64,000 bases of DNA from Galbula dea (taxonomy: Eukaryota > Chordata > Aves > Piciformes > Galbulidae), in assembly GCA_013399015.1 (NCBI GenBank), contig VWZX01006814.1, positions 3,508,699 through 3,572,698 of the forward strand, in the 5' to 3' direction. How positions within the stretch are numbered: position 1 is the first letter of the stretch; each line of letters starts with the position of its first letter. A program made the position numbers and the translations under genes. Shown here one piece after another: positions 1-8,263 of the stretch. The notes under the pieces are model-generated. The model ran no database searches and was not told where the DNA came from. It was given only the letters and a program-made list of their open reading frames with translations.

Positions 1-1706
1 GCAACACAGATTTCAGGAGACAACAAAGCTTCAGCTTGACTGTTCCTCAGCATCTTCTCGCACAGTGTATAAGAAAGAGAATCAGCATGCTTGTAAGAGA
101 GCCTTCAGATGGAAAAAACTGTCTAAACAAAGGCTGAGTTACTCTGGCAGGGTATTCCATAGCATTAGGGGTTATTTCTATGTGTTCAAATTCATTTAGT
201 GCTTTTCAAAATGTTGATACACTTGGTCCTGCATATGCTGATCAACACATCAACCACAACTCTCGAGTTAGCAGGAATTAACAGGCATTCACTACTTTGG
301 ACCCCCTAAGTCAAACTCAGTGTGCCTACTAGTATAGCACACACTACTACAAAGCGTACCTCATGTAGTTATGGTTTCGCACACACTGTATAGGGCTGGA
401 GAGTGGGGCTGCCTCTGTTATTTAATACTTTTGTTTTATATTTTCATGGCATTGTTTAACTCAAAGCAAGTATGTTCAGTATTTGGCACACTGTCACGTG
501 TAATCGAGAGATAATGTCAATGGAATTGCATGTTGTCACAGGATAACAGCCTCCCGCTGTTGCTGAAATGCCAAACTGAAGTCGAGGCATTTATGGAAAA
601 TAAACGTCAAGTCAAAGACAAAATGTTTATTTTAAAAACAAGAGACATGGATCTTGTGGCAGTGTCCCAATATGTCTCTATTTCTCTAATAACAAATGTC
701 CAGTGTGAATAGAGCCAAGTGACAGTTTCTTCCTGGGACAAGATGAAAGGTTGAAGCCTGATCACTTCACATGAAGATTTGCAGAATTGTTTCTCATCTG
801 CTCTCCTTCAGTTCTCCTTTTAGTCAAACTGTCCAGGTAACAGACACAAAATGGTTTCTCAGATGTATACTAAGTTTACAAAGAGATTTACAGGACAGCA
901 GGAAGAAAAATTTGCCTTTATATAGTCCTTTTTCTCCAGAGAAACAATGACAATAACATGAAGCTCACTGAAGTCAATGAGAGGCATTCCAGGCATTTCA
1001 GTGGGCTTTGACTAATGCCTTAAGAGAAGGAACAGCTAATATTTTAAGAGGATATTATGCTAATAATGGCGGTGTCTGAATTTGATTGCAGTGAGGGCAT
1101 GGTTGGACCAAGGCTGGACATGGAAGACAAGGTTGTTCTGGGCCATAAGAGGCAAGACAGTCACCCCTCTCCTCTGGCAGGTAATAGCTCATCCCAGTTG
1201 TTAGCCCACAGAAGATTTCTGCTCTGTCCACACCAGCCTCATAGCCACAGAGAAACTGTTGATGCACTTCATTTCTTCAATAAAGCTCCCTTAAATCCAA
1301 CTTGTTATCCAGTAGCAAAGATGACCAATTTTCTTTTCTTCTTTTTTTTTTTAAAAGAGAAAACTGAAGGCTACTTGTCAAGACCCAAGTTGCTGAGATA
1401 TGGTAAGAAACCACATTAAACATATCTGAAGTTGGGAATTAGAGTTTTATCAAACCTAACTATAAAGGCCTAAGTGATGAGACATCCACTGCTACTCCTG
1501 GCAAAAAAACTGCTTTGACATCCTAAAAGCTCTTTCAGATATTCGTATCAAATTTTCCTTTTCATCATGTTAACACTCATTAAATCTCCTTGTATTCATC
1601 TAAATTATTCACCTCACTCCCTGACAATTTTTTCTGCCTCCAACAGAGATCGTCTTCAACAAACTAAAATTGCCTCTCCAGACTCCTCATCCACTAACCA
1701 CACCAT
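1..1706. other. Upstream flanking DNA, no gene seen
   Basis: No exon, RNA gene or recognisable repeat could be supported here. Open frames are short (longest 120 codons at 1057-1419, partly coded by a T-run) and show no familiar domain. In human the gene on this side of ADRB1 is NHLRC2, but none of its coding sequence was recognised, so its end is probably left of the window. Confidence 0.5.
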
Positions 1707-2165
1707 ACAGAATCACAGAATCACAGAATCACAGAATGTTAGGAGTTGGAAGGGACCTTGAAAGATCATCTAGTCCAACCCCCCTGCCACAGCAGGATTC
1801 CCTAGACCAGGTCACACAGAAGCGTGTCCAGACTGGTCTTGAATATCTCCAGAGAAGGAGACTCCGCAAGCTCTCTGGGCAGTCTGTGCCAGTGCTCTAG
1901 CACCTGAACTGGGAAAAAATATTTTCTTGTATTCACACAGAACCTCCTATGCTTCAACTTACAACCTTTGCCCCTTGTCCTGTCACTGGGCTCCACTGAG
2001 ATGAGCCTGACCCCATCCCTCTGACCCCCACCCTTCACATATTTAAAAGCATAAATGAGGTCACCCCTTAGTCTGCTCTTCTCCAAGCTAAAGAGACCCA
2101 GCTCCCTCAGCCTTTCCTCATAAACAAGAGGTTCCACTCCCTTAACCATAATTCTTTAAATGTTC
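1707..2165 (-). repeat. CR1 LINE, 3' fragment (copy 1)
   Basis: Truncated chicken-repeat-1 retrotransposon whose sense strand is the minus strand. Its 3' end is the tandem octamer ACAGAATC (four imperfect copies from 1707 on the + strand), the characteristic CR1 tail. The end of the ORF2 (endonuclease/reverse transcriptase) frame is readable on the minus strand between about 2149 and 1802, including the family's motif RLRELGLFSLEKSRLRGDL. The 5' limit near 2165 is approximate. Closely related in sequence to the copies at 21.5 and 29.0 kb, so it belongs to the same subfamily. Non-functional remnant. Confidence 0.93.
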
Positions 2166-3751
2166 ATCACCTCTCTGCCAGCACCCTCCCTCTCCAACCA
2201 ACCTCATAGACCATGTGAGAGTGCCAAGACATGATACACAGAGCACAGAGCATCCCTGGAGACCGAGGGATGATGTCCAGCAGCAAGTCACTTACCTGTC
2301 CTCAGGACACAGAGCTGGCAACAGTAAACCCTCTGCCCCCAGTGCTGCCCTAGCCACTGCAACAACAAAGGAACGGGTTAGCCACAGTGCCTAGCCCCAT
2401 TCCCAAACTCCTGCCCACTGTGGGTGCTGCTGACATTACCCAGGACAGTGCTGTGTGAATAGATGCATGCCCATGCACTAGGACCCCCATCTTGCAATCT
2501 TTTTGCCTGGAGAGAGAGGCAAGACAAGCAGGAAGCTGTGCAAAGCATCTCAAAGGACTGGGTTTAAAAATATATCTAGATAACCCACTTCAGTTCCTGA
2601 AATGTTGAAGCTTCACAGCTCATGCCAACAGAGTTCCTCAAATGAAATACGGTTTGATTTTCACTGCATCAATCCATTATCCTTTGTGCAACATACTACT
2701 GGTCTGTCCTAATAGCTACTGAGAGTTTGGCAGCTTTTTTTTTTTAATGGCTTTCAAGGGAAAAAATAAATTAGTTGCTCATTAAAAACTGTGATCTAGA
2801 AAGCGAGTAGAAACAAAGCATTTCAGTTCTGGAAGCTTTTCTCTTGGCCTGACATCCTTAAATAACATGCAAAAAAAAAGGATATATTAAAATCATTTCA
2901 AGGAGCTGCCTGAAATTCAAAAACAACAAGGAAACCTTGGGTTAATGGAGATCTGCAAAAGGTAACACTCAAAGTGGTTAAGCCTACAGTGATTATTTGG
3001 CTGCTTTGTACTGCAAGGGCCAGAGGGATGTTCGGTACAGAAATTGTAAATTTGCTTATTTTTTCTTTTGGAGATGCATTGTTTCCCAAAGACATTCTGG
3101 CTCCAGCTCTGATCTAGCATTCCAGATTAACACTTGTTGAACCAGCGAAGATACTGGGAAGCAATGCACATTTATGTAGCTTCTGGTTTATTTTGCTCTT
3201 GCAAGTAATTTCCTTTACTTCTCCAACCTTTAGCTTATCTTCTCTTAAGGTGGGATGAGGATCTTCAGTTGGAGATCTGATAGGACAGTTTGATAGGCAG
3301 AGATCTGGCAATTGATTAGTTTACAGTATTTATTAATGATATAAATATACTATAGCAATAATGTATTTGAACAGACAACAGATGGATGATGCTCCAGAGA
3401 GACCAAGCAAAACAGCTACATGGTTCCCCCAACACTGCTTCCCACTGTCAGTGTACTTGGGAAAAGTATTTAAGATTTTATCAGGTATTTATATGGGTAG
3501 TTTTGCCCTGAAATGGACTATGCACATTCACAAAGTTCATCCAAGCGTCTCAGCTGTGAAGGCTTCCATGTGGTGATGCACCGCAGGGCTTGTACCTACT
3601 TTAAATGTTCCAGCAAGATATAGAAAATAAAAAATTGCCCAGCAAATGACAACCAGCAAAGCAAAGTCCATGGGAACATGAGGGAATGGTTTGCCAAGCA
3701 GCAGGTCCATGCTGGTGTGTGGCCTTTAGTCAGGGTTAAATAAACAGCATG

Positions 3752-3768
3752 TAAATAAATAAATAAAT
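3752..3768. repeat. (AAAT)n microsatellite, short
   Basis: About four tandem copies of AAAT within ADRB1 upstream DNA. Ordinary simple repeat. Confidence 0.85.
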
Positions 3769-3966
3769 CATTCCTAGGTTGTGACCTTGTAAATCAAGCC
3801 TGGAAGGGATTTTTATGGTCCAGCTGGAACAGCAGAGCAGTCTTAGTAGAACAAATATATATAGGGAAAAAAAAATAACTGAGCCTTCCAGTTGCTCCCA
3901 GACTGCTGTGGGGAGCGTTTGATGCTGCTGTAAGACATGGTAATGATTAAGAAAAAGGAAAGAGAG

Positions 3967-3973
3967 GACGTCA
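3967..3973. promoter_or_regulatory. CRE-like site upstream of ADRB1
   Basis: GACGTCA matches seven of the eight bases of the palindromic cAMP response element bound by CREB/ATF proteins. It lies about 1.3 kb before the receptor start codon. ADRB1 signals through cAMP, so feedback control is conceivable, but a 7-mer match is weak evidence alone. Confidence 0.2.
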
Positions 3974-4864
3974 CACTGATTTACCCAATAGATGATTCAC
4001 ATTAGTTTAAGATGTTTAAAAGGGGAGTAAACCAGTTAAATACACCCAGGAGTAATCTTCCAGCATCGGAGCCAAATAGAGGGCTGAGCAAGCAAATAAA
4101 AATCCAGCCCAACTTGTTCCTAGCAGCAGGTTTAATGGCAGGAGATGGGAGCCAGGCAGGATTTGCTGAGTCTGTTATCTGGTCATTACAGACCCAGGAT
4201 GCTTCAAGTACTTTATTGCTCATTTCCAAAGAACAGTACTAAGACGCAGTCCCTAGTTTTAGTGTGGTTTGACCAGACTGGGTAAAAGCTACGGGCTGCA
4301 TTTTTTTAAAGCCCAGAGAGATCTGTCTGATGCAACACAGGAAAGTCTATGCAAAAGAGGAAAGAAACGGGAGCTGGGACTACCATCTCCCAGCCTTGCA
4401 ATAGCTTGTTCTGGAAGGGCTGGGGAAGCCGGCGCAAAGAGGGCTTGTGATGGAGAGGGACAAGCCTGCAGTCCTGCGTGGAGCTGGTAGCATCATCCCT
4501 TGAACCAGCAGGTTTTACGCGGGGTCCTGGTGAGGGGGTATCTGGGGGTACCTGGGAAGGATCAGGAGACACTGGTGACACAGGGCTGCGGGTGTGGGGC
4601 TTGTCCTTGGCAGTGACATCCCATGGGACGGTGTCCATTGCTTTTTGACGGAGGCTGATGCCGACAGTGCTGGTACTTTGGTATATAGGAAGCGAAGCAC
4701 CTGCTCCAGCAGCTCGCACTGGGAACGGAGAGCTGTCTTGAGACGCGCCCCCTAGCACTTATGCCACCTTCCAGGTACTGGGGATTCAGAGCCCACCTCC
4801 CTTGGGGCTGCAGAGGAGGTGGTACAGCCTGGCTTTGCATCAGGGTGGCAGTGAATACCTGGGA

Positions 4865-4870
4865 TATAAA
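4865..4870 (+). promoter_or_regulatory. Possible TATA box for ADRB1
   Basis: TATAAA stands alone in an otherwise GC-rich stretch, about 420 bases before the ADRB1 start codon. If used, transcription would begin near 4895. Mammalian ADRB1 promoters are regarded as TATA-less CpG-type promoters, so this may be coincidental and starts further down, inside the CpG island, are at least as likely. Confidence 0.25.
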
Positions 4871-5019
4871 CCCACCTTTTCCCGAGCCCCATCCTGCAGC
4901 ATGCGACAGCTGCCGACTGCTACTCCCAGCCCACCCCCACCAAGCAGCGCAGTCCCCAGTGGTTCCCGGCGGTGCATCCACTCTGCCCACATCCCCTGCC
5001 TGCCCCACAGCTCCTGCGC

Positions 5020-5290
5020 GCCCAACCCCGCCGCACGGACCCTCCTCAGGCCGTGGGCATGGAAGAGGCAAGTCTGCGGGCACGGGTGGCGAGAGGCGGG
5101 GCGGGAGAGCCCCGCCCCCGCGATGCCGATTGGCGGTCGGGGAGGCGGGGGCGGAGCGGGCCGGCGGCGCGGCGCGGGGCCATGCGGCAGCTCGGGGAGG
5201 CGGTGGCGGCAGCGGCGGCAGCGGAGGCAGCGGCGGCGGGACCGCCTTGCAGCCCGCGGCGCGGCGGCGACCGGAGCGCCCCGCAGAGCC
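5020..5290 (+). promoter_or_regulatory. ADRB1: ADRB1 CpG-rich promoter and 5' leader
   Basis: This is the most CpG-dense DNA in the window, and the density continues into the first part of the coding exon. Visible elements are GC boxes (CCCGCCCC at 5111-5118, GGGCGG at 5149-5154) and an inverted CCAAT box (ATTGG at 5129-5133), typical of a TATA-less promoter. A GGC/GCA-rich triplet stretch occupies about 5199-5241. The exact start site cannot be fixed from sequence. The leader also has an ATG at 5182 opening an overlapping upstream frame, and an in-frame ATG at 5122. Confidence 0.75.
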
Positions 5291-5472
5291 ATGGGCGATG
5301 GGTGGCTGCCGCCCGACTGCGGCCCCCAGAACCGCTCCGTGGCCGGCGGCGGGGTGACCGCGGCGCCGCCGCCCGGCAGCAGGCAGCTGCCCGCCGAGTT
5401 ACTGTCGCAGCAGTGGGCTGTGGGCATGAGCCTGCTGATGACCCTGGTGGTGCTGTTTATCGTGGCCGGTAA
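5182..5472 (+). CDS. Possible overlapping upstream ORF in the ADRB1 leader
   Basis: An ATG with G at -3 opens a 96-codon frame, +1 relative to the receptor. It begins MRQLGEAVAAA, runs through an Ala-rich stretch coded by the GC triplet tract, and ends after the receptor start codon. No domain is recognised. If transcription starts upstream of 5182 it would lower initiation at 5291. Short leader ORFs are known in beta-adrenergic receptor mRNAs (ADRB2). It may equally be a composition artefact. Confidence 0.2.
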   Translation: MRQLGEAVAAAAAAEAAAAGPPCSPRRGGDRSAPQSHGRWVAAARLRPPEPLRGRRRGDRGAAARQQAAARRVTVAAVGCGHEPADDPGGAVYRGR

Positions 5473-6580
5473 CGTGCTGGTGATCGCGGCCATCGGGCGA
5501 ACGCAGAGGCTCCAGACCCTCACCAACCTCTTCATCACCTCGCTGGCCTGCGCCGACTTGGTGATGGGGCTGCTGGTGGTGCCCTTCGGGGCCACGCTGG
5601 TGGTGCGGGGCACCTGGCTTTGGGGATCCTTCCTCTGCGAGTGCTGGACTTCCTTGGATGTGCTCTGTGTGACGGCCAGCATCGAGACCTTGTGCGTCAT
5701 TGCCATCGACCGCTACCTGGCCATCACCTCGCCTTTCCGCTACCAGAGCCTCATGACCAAGAGTCGGGCCAAAGGCATCATCTGCACCGTCTGGGCCATC
5801 TCTGCCCTGGTCTCCTTCTTACCCATCATGATGCATTGGTGGCGGGACGAGGACCCCCAGGCATTGGAGTGCTACCAGGACCCAGGCTGCTGCGACTTCG
5901 TCACCAACAGGGCTTACGCCATCGCTTCATCCATCATTTCTTTCTACATCCCCCTTCTCATCATGATCTTTGTGTACCTCCGTGTGTACAGAGAGGCAAA
6001 GGAGCAGATTAGGAAGATCGATAAGTGTGAGGGACGGTTCTATGGCAGTCGTGAGCAGCCCCAGCCGCCCCAGCCACCTCACCCTCACCACCAGCCCATC
6101 CTCAGCAACGGCCGAGGCAGTAAGCGGAAGACCTCCCGCATCATGGCCATGAAGGAGCAGAAAGCCCTCAAGACTTTGGGCATCATCATGGGAGTGTTTA
6201 CCCTCTGCTGGCTCCCTTTCTTCCTGGTGAACATTGTCAATGTCTTCAACAGGGACCTGGTGCCAGACTGGCTCTTTGTTTTCTTCAACTGGCTGGGCTA
6301 TGCCAACTCTGCTTTCAACCCCATCATCTACTGCCGCAGCCCCGACTTCCGTAAGGCCTTCAAGAGGCTGCTCAGCTGCCCTCGGAAAGCTGACCGGAGG
6401 CTACACGCCAGCGGTGGGGAGCTGGCACCCCTCCCTGGGGGCTTCATCAGCACCGTGGGCTCCCCCGAGCGCAGCCTGGGAGACACCTGGTCTGACTGCA
6501 ATGGGGGCACACAGGGTGGCAGCGAGTCCAGCCTGGAAGAGAGAAATAGCAAAACATCTGATTCGGAATCCAAGGTATAA
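5291..6580 (+). CDS. ADRB1: Beta-1 adrenergic receptor (unspliced form, 429 aa)
   Basis: Class A G-protein-coupled receptor for noradrenaline and adrenaline in the plasma membrane, coupling to Gs and adenylyl cyclase; the main cardiac beta receptor. The start was chosen because the N-terminus (MGDGWLPPDC) matches known avian beta-1 receptors and the ATG sits in a good GCCATGG context, although the frame stays open back to 4802. Residues seen: N-glycosylation site Asn14; seven hydrophobic segments at roughly 43-69, 77-103, 111-144, 157-180, 207-236, 287-316 and 325-348; amine-binding Asp123; DRY 140-142; catechol-binding Ser213, Ser214 and Ser217; disulfide partners Cys116 and Cys201; CWLPF 306-310; Asn333; NPIIY 343-347; candidate palmitoyl Cys363. 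The third inner loop is Pro/His-rich (256-268) with a PKA-type site, RKTS, at 279-282. The unspliced frame ends in ESKV, a PDZ ligand shared with mammalian ADRB1. Family and paralogue assignment are secure; ADRB2 and ADRB3 fit less well. Confidence 0.97.
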   Translation: MGDGWLPPDCGPQNRSVAGGGVTAAPPPGSRQLPAELLSQQWAVGMSLLMTLVVLFIVAGNVLVIAAIGRTQRLQTLTNLFITSLACADLVMGLLVVPFGATLVVRGTWLWGSFLCECWTSLDVLCVTASIETLCVIAIDRYLAITSPFRYQSLMTKSRAKGIICTVWAISALVSFLPIMMHWWRDEDPQALECYQDPGCCDFVTNRAYAIASSIISFYIPLLIMIFVYLRVYREAKEQIRKIDKCEGRFYGSREQPQPPQPPHPHHQPILSNGRGSKRKTSRIMAMKEQKALKTLGIIMGVFTLCWLPFFLVNIVNVFNRDLVPDWLFVFFNWLGYANSAFNPIIYCRSPDFRKAFKRLLSCPRKADRRLHASGGELAPLPGGFISTVGSPERSLGDTWSDCNGGTQGGSESSLEERNSKTSDSESKV

Positions 6581-7499
6581 GGGGAGGGAATGGGGGACCA
6601 CACCGGAACCTGTGTAGGGGCAAAGGCAGACAGGGAGACAGAGAGGAGCCGAGAAATCTCCAGTAGTTGCGTGATGGTAAGGCTGATGCCAAGCAAAACT
6701 GATCCCTGTCTTAGTGGGAAGAGAGGAAGTGGTTACTTAGGAATAAGAGCAGGTGAACTCGTGTATGACATACCTCATCCAAAACTACAGCAAACAGAAA
6801 GCCCACTGACCAGGGAACAAAGAAAATAAACAGCCCATCCCAAAGTCAGCCAGCTTGTATTTAGGAGCTTTCCGAAGGGGCCGTGGCCACAGCATGCTTC
6901 ACTTGCTTGGTTGAGTTGTCCCAGGACTGTGGGTGGTGGTTGAACTGGAGCGTGGAGGTGCTGGCCCTTGGCTGCTGAATTCAGCCACAGCCGAGGTGCC
7001 AGCTGTCCCCCACCCGCCAAGAGCTGTCAGACACCCCAGGTTTCCTTCCCTCACCCACAGTTTCGGGTGTATTTTGGGGAGGCACAAAGTCTGTCCTGCA
7101 GGCGCTCCAGGAGGAGAGTACGGACCCGCGGGCAGGATGAGTTTTAAGCTCAGAGTAGCAGTGCTCCCCTCTCCCGCAGAGTAGCAACGGACAAAAATAA
7201 TGAGTAAAAGTAGTGAAGAGCACAGGTGTATTTTGAAAGGGGCTAAAAAAACCGAACTCGCACTCCTGTGCTTTTTCCCCCTCTGCAACAGCAAGTAGTG
7301 AGTTATTATCTTTATCACCTTCAGCCAGACAATAGCAGTCAGGCTGAGAAACTTCTACCTCAAACTGTGCATATTGTACAGGGGAGTAAACGGACCATGT
7401 TTATATTAAACAGCATATTTACATGCCACTAATAGTATTTTATGAAAAAGGGGGGGGCAGTGCAAGGAGCCTTCTGCAGCTTGTTCATTATAATTACAG
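6575..7499 (+). other. ADRB1: Putative facultative ADRB1 intron (3' UTR if unspliced)
   Basis: Donor AAG|GTATAA begins at 6575 and candidate acceptors end with ATTACAG at 7499 and AACAG at 7507. If retained, translation stops at 6580 and this is 3' UTR; if removed, the receptor gains a different tail. Mammalian ADRB1 coding sequence is intronless, but the turkey receptor is reported with a longer C-terminus that a downstream exon would explain. No other feature is seen within. Confidence 0.6.
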
Positions 7500-7694
7500 A
7501 TGAACAGGAGAGAAAAAAAATCCTGGCAACAACAAAAATTTACTGCACATTTTTTTAAATGGCAACAAAGCCATTTTTTGCACAGTGTTAAGAGTTGTAA
7601 AGTTATTTGGAGATGTTACTTGCACACATGTACACACACGCAAATTAAAAATGAAACAGAGGTGACCCTGAAACTGATTTCTGGTTTTGCCTGA
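7500..7694 (+). CDS. ADRB1: Alternative C-terminal exon of ADRB1
   Basis: Joining 6574 to 7500 keeps an open frame of 64 codons to a TGA at 7692-7694, giving a receptor of about 492 aa with a tail rich in Lys, Gln, His and Cys. Using the acceptor at 7507 instead gives a 16-residue tail (ERKKILATT...) stopped at 7556-7558. The DNA is visibly related to the exon for the long tail of the turkey receptor: the 7508 frame reads ERKKILATT and, after a T-run, another frame reads KAIFCTVLRVVKLF, both resembling turkey tail segments as I recall them. A net frame change in the T-run at 7550-7556 breaks continuity here. Whether this exon is used in this species is inference. Confidence 0.5.
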   Translation: MNRREKKSWQQQKFTAHFFKWQQSHFLHSVKSCKVIWRCYLHTCTHTQIKNETEVTLKLISGFA

Positions 7695-7936
7695 TCTGTT
7701 ATAGTTTTATTGAGTGACTTTTTTTAATATTATTTTATGAAGGTACTGTAAATATATCCATAATATAAATTAAAATATCTTGAGACTTTATTATTTTTAT
7801 TTTTATTGCCAAATGCCCACGTGAATCTGCTGTTATTTTAGCACTTGTGTGTCATTTCCATTTTCCTCTCTGTGTGTTTTATAACGTATTTATAACTCTG
7901 GTGCAATTTACTACTGTGTAATTAATTGGTCTGTGC

Positions 7937-7942
7937 AATAAA
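7937..7942 (+). terminator. ADRB1: ADRB1 polyadenylation signal
   Basis: Canonical AATAAA in an AT-rich 3' UTR, followed 20-35 bases later by the GT-rich GTGTGTCTCT (from 7963). Cleavage is expected near 7955-7962, giving about 1.4 kb of 3' UTR to the unspliced form and about 0.26 kb to the spliced one. Confidence 0.8.
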
Positions 7943-8220
7943 TACCATTGCAGCACAAGCAAGTGTGTCTCTATAGGTTTTGAAACAATACCTACCTATA
8001 ATGGGAAGAACAGCATTTGTTTTTCTCCAAAGATGGCTCAGATTACTAATACAACTCTATCTAATGGCTTTTCCTGACACAGTGTTGTAAAAACTGTGTT
8101 TAAAACCCAATAATGTTGTGTTCCTGTTGCACCAAGGTCTTCTGACTTCCCTTAAAATTAATGGCTAGAGACAAGGTGTTTCCATGCTGATAATGAACAC
8201 ACTCATTTTCTGGAATATAT

Positions 8221-8225
8221 TCTCT

Positions 8226-8263
<38 letters not shown>
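8221..8263. repeat. Poly-T/pyrimidine tract
   Basis: About 40 bases of almost pure T with a few C, without any adjacent retroposon body recognised. Simple low-complexity DNA. Confidence 0.9.

Larger units (their letters stand above)
2166..4860. other. ADRB1 5' flank, no gene seen
   Basis: No coding sequence recognised. It contains a short (AAAT)n run at 3752-3768, a CRE-like GACGTCA at 3967-3973, and rising GC content from about 4.4 kb toward the receptor promoter. Open frames on both strands in 4.3-5.1 kb are best read as GC-rich chance frames. Confidence 0.5.

Noticed and set aside
1..1700. Possible 3' end of NHLRC2, the expected left neighbour
   Set aside because: No coding sequence of that gene was recognised; it is expected from human gene order only.
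4306..4758. 150-codon minus-strand frame upstream of ADRB1
   Set aside because: GC-rich stretch, no recognisable motif, no splice or promoter context.
4840..5706. 288-codon minus-strand frame antisense to the ADRB1 promoter and exon start
   Set aside because: It mirrors the CpG-rich receptor DNA, giving Arg/Pro/Ala-rich nonsense with no domain. Composition artefact.
8221..8263. Poly-T as the reversed poly-A tail of a processed pseudogene or SINE
   Set aside because: No retroposed body or target duplication seen next to it on either side.
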